In this document: positions 18,425 through 27,166 of the stretch, in pieces
Layout: each line of letters begins with the position of its first letter
How positions within the stretch are numbered: the first letter of the stretch is position 1
Assembly: GCA_016795145.1 (NCBI GenBank)
Contig: JAEUII010000425.1
Location: 1 to 46,318 of the forward strand
Source: Planctomycetaceae bacterium
GTDB lineage: Bacteria > Planctomycetota > Planctomycetia > Planctomycetales > Planctomycetaceae
Direction: 5' to 3'
DNA length: 46,318 bases
Program-made: the position numbers and the translations under genes
The notes under the pieces: generated by a model
What the model was told of the DNA's origin: nothing
Seen by the model: only the letters and a program-made list of their open reading frames with translations
The model's database searches: none

Positions 18425-21400
18425 ATGCCACGGAAACGCCTCATTTCGTTTCTGCATTCGATTGCCCATTCATTTTTGTCGTTGAACCGATCTGGTCGAC
18501 GCCGACAGCAGAAACGATGGGTGGGAACTCCGACAGCCGCCCTCGAAGTCTTTGAATCACTCGAAACCCGTGCGATGCTGAGTCCGACGGTGACGGCATC
18601 GTCGGCTGCTCTGTCCGCATCGGAAACAGAGATTGTCATCAACGGTACGGGCTTCGACCCGATCGTTGCCAACAACAGTGTTGCATTTAACAAGAGTGCT
18701 GTGGGTGTGATCACCTCAGCGACCAGCACGTCGCTGACAGTGACATTCACAACGATGCCTGCTTCCGCAGGGAACCTGACCGCCGTGGTCACGACGAATG
18801 CTGTCAGCAGCGGTGCTGCGGTTCAGGTGGCGACAATCACACCGGACGTCACCAGCAACTCAGCGACAGTGGCTGCGGATGCATCGACACTGACGATCTA
18901 CGGTGCCGGCTTTGACACAACAGCCGCGAACAACTCCGTCACGTTCAACAACGGTGCTGCAGGCACGGTCACGGCAGCAACAAGTACTCAGCTGACAGTG
19001 TCCATCACGACCGGTCCAACGGCTGCTGGTACATTGAACGCAACAGTAACGACCAACAGTGCTGCCGGCAGTGCGACCCAGGTGGCAACGGTAGCTCCGG
19101 TGATTACCGGAAGCACAGCCAGCCTCGCGGCGAACGCAAGCACGATCACAATCGCCGGGCTTGGTTTTGATTCGACCGCCGCGAATGACTCGATCACGTT
19201 TGATAACGGCGCAGCGGGGACGATCACATCCGCCTCGAACACCTCTTTGACTGTCAACCTGACAACACGTCCCGTCACCGCTGGAAGCTTCTCTGCCGTC
19301 GTCACGAGCAACGGTGTCAGCAGTGGAGTTCCGGTCCAGGTTGCCAATGTTACGCCGGTTGTCACATCTGCAACGACTCAGGTGGCAGCAAATGCGTCGA
19401 CCGTCACCATCGCCGGCTTCGGATTTGATTCAGTTGTGGGCAACAACGCCGTCACGTTCAACAACAGCGCCGTTGGCACGATCACAACGGCGACTCCCAC
19501 ATTGCTGACAATTTCATTCAGCACCAAGCCATCGACGGCTGGCAGTTTGACGGCTGTTGTGACCACAAACAGTCTCACCAGCGGAGCAGCGACTCAGATC
19601 GCTGCGATTACTCCGGTAGTCACCGCCAGCAGTGCGAGTCTGGCAGCGAATGCTTCATCGGTCATCATTTCGGGTTTTGGATTTTCAACGACAGCCGGTA
19701 ACAACACGGTCGTCTTCAGCAGTGGTGCAGTGGGGACAGTATCGGCTGCGACGAACACATCACTCACCGTTGGTTTTGATACCGCACCGGACACGATGGG
19801 CAGCCTGACTGCGGTCATCACAACCAACAGCCAGAACAGTGGCTCAGCAGTTCAGGTTGCCACTGTAAAGCCAGCAGTTACCAGCAGCACCTCAAACCTG
19901 GCCGCCAACGCCTCGACCATTACGATCAACGGTTTTGGTTTTGACGCGAATACACTGGCCAACAACACGGTTCAGTTCAACAACGGCGCCGTCGGAACTG
20001 TTACTGCGGCGACCGCGACGACTTTGACAGTTAGTTTTTCGACAAAGCCAAAGGCAGCAGGCAGCCTTACTGCCATCGTTACAACGGGCGGACAGACCAG
20101 CGGCACAGCAGTCCAGGTCGCCACTGTCACTCCCGTTGTTACCGCTGTCACTTCGGGACTCGCCGCCGATTCGAGTACAGTGACCATTAGTGGTTTTGGA
20201 TTTGATCTGCTTCCTGCCAACAACACAGTAGTGTTCAATAACAGTGCTGTTGGAACGGTGACAGCCGCAACGAATACGTCGCTCACCGTCACGTTTTCAA
20301 CTCGTCCGGCCACAGCGGGCAGCCTGACAGCAATCGTGACGTCGAATACAAAGGGCAGCGGTTCAGCCGTGCAGATTGCGACGATCACACCGGTTGTCAC
20401 AAGCAGCACTGCCAGCCTCCTGGCGAATGCCTCATCGATCACGATCAACGGCTTTGGCTTCGATCCGACGCTTGCGAACAACGCTGTCACGCTTAGCAAC
20501 AGTGCGGTCGGAACAATCGCATCAGCCAGTGCGACATCACTGACGATTACACTGACAACGAAGCCAGCGAAGGCCGGAACACTGACGGCTATCGTAACAA
20601 CGAACAGCCAGACCAGTGGTTCGGCCGTCCAGATCGCAACGGTCACCCCGGTCGTGCTGACGAATACCGGCAACCTCGTGTCCGCAAGTGCGACAACGCT
20701 GTCGATCTTTGGATACGGGTTCGATACGACCGCCGCCAACAACACTGTAACGTTTAACAACGGGGCGGTCGGGTCCGTGACGGCAGCAACAGCAACCACG
20801 CTGACAGTGTCGCTGTCAACGCGACCAACGAGTGTTGGTGCATTGTCCGCATCTGTGATCTCAAACGGCATTTCGAACGGAAGCAACATCGCGGTTGCGA
20901 CGATTACGCCTTCAGTCACTGCCACCACGACGAACCTTGCAGCGAACGCAGGCACAGTCACCATTACGGGGCTCGGATTCAGCCCAACGGCATCGCAGAA
21001 CTCCGTGGTGTTCAACAATGGGGCTGTCGGTACAGTGACCTCTGCAACCGCCACGTCACTCACTGTCACATTCACCACCAAACCGACGACAGCGGGCAGC
21101 CTCACTGCCATTGTGACGACCAGCAGCCTGGCCAGTGGCAAGGCCATTCAGGTTGCCACGGTGACACCAGTGATCACTTCTAGCATTGCGAATCTCGCTG
21201 CCAACGCGACGACCGTAACAATTGCCGGCTTTGGCTTTGATCCTGTTGCATCCCGCAACGCCGTCACATTTAACAATGGTGCCTTCGGGACTGTTACGAC
21301 GGCGTCGGCAACGTCTCTGACGGTCACTTTTACCGTGAAGCCAGCTGCTGCGGGATCTTTGACGGCATCCATTACATCAAACAGTATCGCAGGCAGCTCC

Positions 21401-24400
21401 GCAATTCAGGTTGCATCTGTGATTCCAGTAGTGACCGCGAATTCAACCCTGCGTCTTGCTGCGAACGGCACATCACTGACGATTAACGGTATTGGATTCT
21501 CCACAACGGCCGCCAACAACACGGTCGTCTTCAACAACGGTGCCGTTGGAACCGTCACGGCGGCGACAGCGACAACACTGACAGTGAATCTTTCCACGTC
21601 TCCAACGTCCGCCGGCAGTCTGACGGCAGTTGTCACAACGAACAGCCAGAGCAATGGGTCTGCTGTCCAGGTCGCGACCGTGACTCCGGTGGTGACTGCA
21701 AGTACGTCGAGCCTCCTCGCTGATGCAACAACACTGACGATTAGCGGATTCGGCTTTGATACAACGGCTGCGAATAACACCGTTGTGTTCAATGATGGTG
21801 CCGTCGGTACGGTGACATCTGCTTCACCGACATCGCTGACTGTTCTGTTCTCCACGACTCCAGCGACAGCAATGGATCTGACGGCGGTTGTGACAAGCAA
21901 CAGCATTAGTCATACTGCACCGGTGCAGGTTGCGACTGTGGTGCCTGTTGTCACATCAGCTACCACACAGATTGCGGCTGATGCGACTTCTGTCACGATC
22001 AGCGGTCTTGGTTTTGATCCGGTTGCCAGTAACAATGTCGTGACATTAAGCAACGGGGCTGTCGGAACGGTTACGTCTGCTTCAGCCACATCTCTGACGG
22101 TTACCTTCACGACGAATCCAACTGCCGCCGGTACGCTGACGGCTGTCGTTGTCACGAATACTCAATCGAGCGGAGCTGCCGTCCAGATCGCCGACGTGAT
22201 TCCGGTCGTGACCATCAACAGTTCGAATAATCTGAAGGCCAACGCCAGCACGCTGATCATCAGTGGAATTGGCTTTGATACGACAGCGGCGAACAACACA
22301 GTTGTGTTCAATAACGGGGCCGTTGGCTCAGTGACAAGTGCGACAGCAACATCTCTGACTGTCACTCTGTCGACGCTTCCAACGACCGCTGGTTCATTAA
22401 CGGCGATTGTGACCACGAACTCGATGAGCAGCAGTTCTGCGGTTCAGGTTGCAACCGTTGTTCCCGTGGTCTCAGTGACAAGCACGAACCTTGCAGCTGA
22501 TGGAACCACGTTGACGATTACGGGGTACGGTTTCGATCCGGTTGCTGCAAACAACACGGTCGTCTTCAGCAAGAGTGCTGTAGGCACCGTGACTGCGGCG
22601 ACAGCGACCTCATTGACGGTCACACTCAGCACACAGCCGGACGTTGCTGGCGACCTGACTGCCGTCGTGACCACGAATTCACTGGGAAGCGGTGCCGCAG
22701 TCAAAGTGGCCACTGTTATTCCCGTTGTCACCGCAAGCACAGCGAGTCTGGCGGCCAACGGAACGACTCTGACCATCAATGGCGTCGGGTTTGATACCGT
22801 TGTCGCGAACAACAGCGTGACCCTGAACAACGGTGCCATTGGTGACATTACCGGTGTCACAGCAACCACGATCACAGTGACCTTCTCCACGAAGCCAGCG
22901 ACTGCAGGTAGCCTGACGGCAATTGTGAACACGAACGGTGTTGCGAGTGGTGCAGCGGTTCAGGTTGCCACTGTCACTCCGGTGGTGACCTCGAGTACCG
23001 TGAACCTCCTGTCGAATGCGACCACTCTGACGATCAACGGCTTCGGTTTTGATGCGACAGCTGCGAACAACACTGTTGAGTTCTCGAACGGTGCTGTGGG
23101 AACTGTCGCCTCAGCAACACCGACCTCACTGACCGTCAACATCACCACGACTCCTGATTCTGCCGGAGCAGTTACGGCGGTCGTGACGACTAATTCGCTG
23201 TCGAGCGGTTCGGCCGTCCAGGTGGCGACGTCGGTTCCTGTCGTGACTGCCGCAACTGGAAATCTTGCCGCTGATCAGACAAGCCTGACGATTGCCGGGT
23301 TTGGCTTTGATACAACGGCATCCAACAATACGGTGGTCTTCAATAATGGAGCGGTTGGCACTGTCACGGATGCAACTGCAACTTCGCTGACCGTGACATT
23401 CTCGACACGGCCCGCTGCAGCCGGCCCGCTGACGGCGATCGTTACAACGAACAGTATTGCGAGCGGTGCCGCCGTTCAGGTGGCCACCATCATTCCAGTC
23501 GTCACTGCGAGCACAACCAATGTTGCGGTGAATGCCGCAACGATGGTGATCATTGGATTTGGTTTTGATTCGACCGCAGCAAACAACTCCGTGGTGCTGA
23601 GTAACGGTGCGGCTGGAGTTGTGACCAGTGCAACGAACACGGCCCTGACCGTGACATTCTCATTTGCTCCATCTGCTGCCGGAGCAGTCACAGCGATTGT
23701 GACAACGAACGGACTGGGCAGTGGGGCCGCTGTGCAGGTGGCAAATGCTCGTCCGGTTGTCACGAGCAGCACAGTCAGCCGAACGGCGACTGCGACGACA
23801 GTGACGATCAACGGTTTCGGATTTGATCCAGTCGCCAATCGCAATCTGATTGCATTCAATAATGGTGCAATTGGAAGTGTGACAACTGCCACAAAGACGT
23901 CGCTGATTGTGACCTTCTCCATTAAGCCAAAGGCCGCTGGAAGTCTGACCGCCATTGTCGTGACGAACAGCATTGCCAGTGGTTCGGCAGTTCAGGTGGC
24001 CAATATCACACCGGTGGTCACAAGCAGCACGGCGAATATCTCGGCGAGCGGCACCACACTGACGATCAACGGCTTCGGATTCTCTACCACAGCCGGCAGC
24101 AATACTCTGGTGCTATCTAACGGAGCAGCCGGAACCGTGACTGCCGCAACGAATACTACGCTGACCGTGAATCTCACAACAAAGCCCACGACGGCTGGCA
24201 CTCTGACAGCGGTTGTGACCACCAGCAGCCAAAGCAGCGGAGCCGCAGTGCAGGTGGCGACTGTGATTCCATCTGTCACAGCGGCAAACGGTAACCTGCT
24301 GGCGAACGCTGCGACCGTAACGATCAATGGATTTGGCTTTGACACGACACCGGGTAACAACACCGTTGTGTTCAGCAGTGGTGCTGTTGGTACAGTGACG

Positions 24401-27106
24401 GCCGCGACGGCAACGGCACTCACTGTGACTCTTAGCACAGCACCAACGGCCACCAACAACCTGACCGCTGTCGTCACAACCAACAGCCTGTCCAGCGGAG
24501 CTGCGGTAAAGATTGCCAATGTGCTTCCAGTCGTAACAAGTTCCACTGCGAATCTTGGAATCACATCGTCAACGCTGACCATCAACGGTTTTGGATTCAG
24601 TACGACTGCGGCCAACAATACCGTCGTTCTGACAAATGGAGCTGTGGGCACTGTGACATCAGCCACAGCCACAACACTGACCGTGAATCTCGGAACAAAG
24701 CCAACGTCGCTTGGAAGCATGACGGCTGTTGTGACAACGAATACGATGGCCAGCGGAACGGCAGTTCAGGTCGCTACTGTGACGCCGGTCGTGACAGCCA
24801 ATGCGGCTCTGTTGCCGATCAATGCGGCATCGATCGTGATCACTGGAACAGGTTTCAGTGCTACGGCTGGTCTGAATACCGTTGCGTTCAATAATGGAGC
24901 GGTTGGTACTGTCACCGCTGCCACTGCGACTTCGCTGACGGTTTCTCTGACGACTCGTCCGACCACAGTTGGTAACCTCACCGCAGTGGTAACCGTGAAC
25001 AGTATTTCGAGCGGAACAGCGGTCCAGGTGGCAACAGTCCAGCCGGTAATTACGGCGACTGCTGCTCAAATGGCGGCCAGCGCATCAACGATGGTGATCA
25101 ACGGCTTTGGCTTCTCGACCACCGCGGCCAACAATGTTGTAACATTTAATAACGGAGCCGTGGGAGCCGTCACGTCGGCCACCGCGACGGCTCTCACTGT
25201 GACATTCTCAACACGACCGGTTGGTGTCGGTACACTGACTGCTTCGGTGACGACAAGCGGAGTGACCAGCGGTGCAGCGTTGCAGGTGGCGAGCATCATT
25301 CCGGTGATCACGACCTCCACAACCAATCTTGCTGCAAACGCCAATACGATGATTCTCACCGGGTTCGCGTTTGATCCAACGGCGAACCGAAACGTCGTCG
25401 TCTTTAACAATGGTGCAGTTGGAACAGTGACCTCGGCGACTCGAACCAGTCTGACGGTGACATTTTCGACGCGTCCTGCTTCTGCTGGAAGTCTGACTGC
25501 ATCTGTCACTGTCAACGGTGTTGCCAGCGGAGCGGCAGTGCAGGTTGCCACAGTGATCCCAGTGGTCACGACAGCCAGCACATCTCTGGCATCAAATTCG
25601 TCAACGATGACGATTGCCGGATTCGGATTTGACCTGACAGCGGCCAACAACACGGTTGTCTTCAACAATGGAGTTGTTGGAACTGTGACGACGGCAACGC
25701 GAACATTACTGACCGTGACGTTCTCAACAAAGCCATCAACGGTTGGTAATCTGACTGCAGTGGTCACAACAAACACACGCAGCAGCGGAGCTGCCGTTAA
25801 GGTTGCCTCTGTTGTACCAGCGATTACTGCGAGCACAACAACGCTGGCTGCTGGTGTGACAACTCTGACCATCAACGGCTTTGGTTTTGATTCGACCGTC
25901 AACAACAATTCGGTAACGTTCAACGGTGGCGCTGTGGGCATCATCACCTCGGCGACAACGACTTCGCTGAGCATCACATTTGCGGCTCTGCCAGACCTGG
26001 GCGGACCATTGAATGCGGTTGTCACGACGAACGGTTTCAGCAGTGCCTCGGTGCAGGTCGCGACGATTCTGCCAACAGTGGATTTGACAACAACCAGCCT
26101 CGCTGCGAATTCCACCACTGTAACAATCAGTGGTACGAACTTCAGTCCGACGCCCGGCAACAATACGGTCGTGTTCAATAACGGTGCCGTGGGTGCCGTT
26201 ACCGCTGCGACATCGACGTCCCTTACTGTGACGTTTTCAACTCGTCCTTTGACTGCCGGGGCATTGACGGCCATTGTGACTACGAACGGTTCCTCCAGTG
26301 GGGCAGCTGTTCAGGTGGCGCAGGTGACGCCGTTTGTTACTGCGAGCACCGCAGCTTTGGGTATCAGCTCCGCTACAGTGATTATCGATGGCTTTGGATT
26401 TGATCCGGTTGCTTCAAAGAACACCGTTGTGTTCAACAATGGAGCGGTAGGAACTGTCACGACTGCCACAGCAACGAGGCTGACAGTCACGTTCTCGACG
26501 AAGCCGGCAGCACTTGGCAGCCTGACGGCGATTGTGACGACGAACTCACTGAACAGCGGTGCCGCAAAACAGATTGCCACAGTAAGTCCTGCAGTAACCG
26601 TTGCTACAACTTCGCTGGCTGCGAATGCTGATACCGTGACCATCAACGGTGCCGGATTCAGCACAACTGCCGCCAACAATACGGTGACCTTCAATAATGG
26701 TGCTGTTGGGACAGTGACGTCTGCTACGGCGACATCACTGATTGTGACCTTCACCACCAAGCCAACATCCGCAGGTCCATTGACAGCAGTTGTCACGACG
26801 AGCGGTGTTTCCAGTGGTACAGCAGTGCAGGTAGCCAGTGTTAAACCCGTCGTCACACTCAGTACCGCTAACCTCTCAATCAACTCGAACACGATGACCA
26901 TTTCCGGCTTCGGCTTCAGTACGACGCCATCCGGAAACACCATCGTGTTCAACAACGGTGCGATCGGTACGGTGACCGCTGCTACTGCGACTTCACTGAC
27001 AATCACCTTCTCAACTCGTCCTAAGGCCGTTGGACTTCTGACGGCCATCGTGACAAGCAATGGTGTGTCCAGCGGCACTGCAGTTCAGGTTGCGACCGTG
27101 GTCTGA
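18425..27106 (+). CDS. giant extracellular protein of about 33 IPT/TIG-like tandem repeats
   Basis: 2893-residue product. The N-terminal 54 residues are basic and end in FESLETRAMLS, a variant of the LEPR-XLL motif on large exported planctomycete proteins. The rest is about 33 head-to-tail units of about 86 residues with no other domain. Core of each unit: L(A)ANASTVTI-x-GFGFD-x-x-AANNTVVFNNGAVG, then TVTAATATSLTVTFST-x-P, then AGSLTAIVTTNS-x-SSGAAVQVA-x-(V/I)-x-P. The (V/I)TI-x-G-x-GF and valine-rich strand pattern resembles IPT/TIG immunoglobulin-like folds. I see no cysteine, very few charged residues and no C-terminal anchor; the last repeat runs straight to TGA. A secreted or surface fibre or adhesin is the likeliest role, by inference. 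It is convergent with a heme peroxidase that shares the N-terminal motif. Confidence 0.9.
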   Translation: MPRKRLISFLHSIAHSFLSLNRSGRRRQQKRWVGTPTAALEVFESLETRAMLSPTVTASSAALSASETEIVINGTGFDPIVANNSVAFNKSAVGVITSATSTSLTVTFTTMPASAGNLTAVVTTNAVSSGAAVQVATITPDVTSNSATVAADASTLTIYGAGFDTTAANNSVTFNNGAAGTVTAATSTQLTVSITTGPTAAGTLNATVTTNSAAGSATQVATVAPVITGSTASLAANASTITIAGLGFDSTAANDSITFDNGAAGTITSASNTSLTVNLTTRPVTAGSFSAVVTSNGVSSGVPVQVANVTPVVTSATTQVAANASTVTIAGFGFDSVVGNNAVTFNNSAVGTITTATPTLLTISFSTKPSTAGSLTAVVTTNSLTSGAATQIAAITPVVTASSASLAANASSVIISGFGFSTTAGNNTVVFSSGAVGTVSAATNTSLTVGFDTAPDTMGSLTAVITTNSQNSGSAVQVATVKPAVTSSTSNLAANASTITINGFGFDANTLANNTVQFNNGAVGTVTAATATTLTVSFSTKPKAAGSLTAIVTTGGQTSGTAVQVATVTPVVTAVTSGLAADSSTVTISGFGFDLLPANNTVVFNNSAVGTVTAATNTSLTVTFSTRPATAGSLTAIVTSNTKGSGSAVQIATITPVVTSSTASLLANASSITINGFGFDPTLANNAVTLSNSAVGTIASASATSLTITLTTKPAKAGTLTAIVTTNSQTSGSAVQIATVTPVVLTNTGNLVSASATTLSIFGYGFDTTAANNTVTFNNGAVGSVTAATATTLTVSLSTRPTSVGALSASVISNGISNGSNIAVATITPSVTATTTNLAANAGTVTITGLGFSPTASQNSVVFNNGAVGTVTSATATSLTVTFTTKPTTAGSLTAIVTTSSLASGKAIQVATVTPVITSSIANLAANATTVTIAGFGFDPVASRNAVTFNNGAFGTVTTASATSLTVTFTVKPAAAGSLTASITSNSIAGSSAIQVASVIPVVTANSTLRLAANGTSLTINGIGFSTTAANNTVVFNNGAVGTVTAATATTLTVNLSTSPTSAGSLTAVVTTNSQSNGSAVQVATVTPVVTASTSSLLADATTLTISGFGFDTTAANNTVVFNDGAVGTVTSASPTSLTVLFSTTPATAMDLTAVVTSNSISHTAPVQVATVVPVVTSATTQIAADATSVTISGLGFDPVASNNVVTLSNGAVGTVTSASATSLTVTFTTNPTAAGTLTAVVVTNTQSSGAAVQIADVIPVVTINSSNNLKANASTLIISGIGFDTTAANNTVVFNNGAVGSVTSATATSLTVTLSTLPTTAGSLTAIVTTNSMSSSSAVQVATVVPVVSVTSTNLAADGTTLTITGYGFDPVAANNTVVFSKSAVGTVTAATATSLTVTLSTQPDVAGDLTAVVTTNSLGSGAAVKVATVIPVVTASTASLAANGTTLTINGVGFDTVVANNSVTLNNGAIGDITGVTATTITVTFSTKPATAGSLTAIVNTNGVASGAAVQVATVTPVVTSSTVNLLSNATTLTINGFGFDATAANNTVEFSNGAVGTVASATPTSLTVNITTTPDSAGAVTAVVTTNSLSSGSAVQVATSVPVVTAATGNLAADQTSLTIAGFGFDTTASNNTVVFNNGAVGTVTDATATSLTVTFSTRPAAAGPLTAIVTTNSIASGAAVQVATIIPVVTASTTNVAVNAATMVIIGFGFDSTAANNSVVLSNGAAGVVTSATNTALTVTFSFAPSAAGAVTAIVTTNGLGSGAAVQVANARPVVTSSTVSRTATATTVTINGFGFDPVANRNLIAFNNGAIGSVTTATKTSLIVTFSIKPKAAGSLTAIVVTNSIASGSAVQVANITPVVTSSTANISASGTTLTINGFGFSTTAGSNTLVLSNGAAGTVTAATNTTLTVNLTTKPTTAGTLTAVVTTSSQSSGAAVQVATVIPSVTAANGNLLANAATVTINGFGFDTTPGNNTVVFSSGAVGTVTAATATALTVTLSTAPTATNNLTAVVTTNSLSSGAAVKIANVLPVVTSSTANLGITSSTLTINGFGFSTTAANNTVVLTNGAVGTVTSATATTLTVNLGTKPTSLGSMTAVVTTNTMASGTAVQVATVTPVVTANAALLPINAASIVITGTGFSATAGLNTVAFNNGAVGTVTAATATSLTVSLTTRPTTVGNLTAVVTVNSISSGTAVQVATVQPVITATAAQMAASASTMVINGFGFSTTAANNVVTFNNGAVGAVTSATATALTVTFSTRPVGVGTLTASVTTSGVTSGAALQVASIIPVITTSTTNLAANANTMILTGFAFDPTANRNVVVFNNGAVGTVTSATRTSLTVTFSTRPASAGSLTASVTVNGVASGAAVQVATVIPVVTTASTSLASNSSTMTIAGFGFDLTAANNTVVFNNGVVGTVTTATRTLLTVTFSTKPSTVGNLTAVVTTNTRSSGAAVKVASVVPAITASTTTLAAGVTTLTINGFGFDSTVNNNSVTFNGGAVGIITSATTTSLSITFAALPDLGGPLNAVVTTNGFSSASVQVATILPTVDLTTTSLAANSTTVTISGTNFSPTPGNNTVVFNNGAVGAVTAATSTSLTVTFSTRPLTAGALTAIVTTNGSSSGAAVQVAQVTPFVTASTAALGISSATVIIDGFGFDPVASKNTVVFNNGAVGTVTTATATRLTVTFSTKPAALGSLTAIVTTNSLNSGAAKQIATVSPAVTVATTSLAANADTVTINGAGFSTTAANNTVTFNNGAVGTVTSATATSLIVTFTTKPTSAGPLTAVVTTSGVSSGTAVQVASVKPVVTLSTANLSINSNTMTISGFGFSTTPSGNTIVFNNGAIGTVTAATATSLTITFSTRPKAVGLLTAIVTSNGVSSGTAVQVATVV
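18587..27103 (+). repeat. about 33 tandem coding repeats with a 258-bp period
   Basis: The repeats are coding and in frame. Most units are exactly 86 codons; a few are 85 or 87. Protein identity between units is high, but codons differ freely, for example among copies of FNNGAVGTVT. The array is therefore conserved by protein-level constraint, not by recent DNA duplication. There are no spacers and no CRISPR-like structure. Confidence 0.9.
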
Positions 27107-27117
27107 TGAAGGAAAAT

Positions 27118-27164
27118 GAGTCCTGGCCATCGACTCGAATCCTGTCGAGCCGATGGCCAGACTC
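27118..27164. terminator. long bidirectional hairpin between giant gene and peroxidase
   Basis: 27118-27137 pairs with 27146-27164 around an 8-nt loop. The stem is about 19 bp with one bulged C and one mismatch. The core is TGGCCATCG/CGATGGCCA with GAGTC/GACTC at the base. It fills nearly the whole 60-bp space between two convergent stops and lacks a T-run. Probably a shared terminator or mRNA 3'-end stabiliser. Confidence 0.65.
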
Positions 27165-27166
27165 TC

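Noticed and set aside
19972..27078. Long minus-strand open frames (up to about 400 codons) opposite the giant repeat gene
   Set aside because: They repeat with the same 258-bp period, mirror the sense-strand composition, start at arbitrary valine/methionine codons and have no ribosome sites. The sense frame is continuous over 8.7 kb.
18587..27103. Could the regular repeats be a CRISPR or non-coding satellite array?
   Set aside because: The period is 258 bp, an exact multiple of three, with one uninterrupted frame, codon-level variation and no unique spacers.
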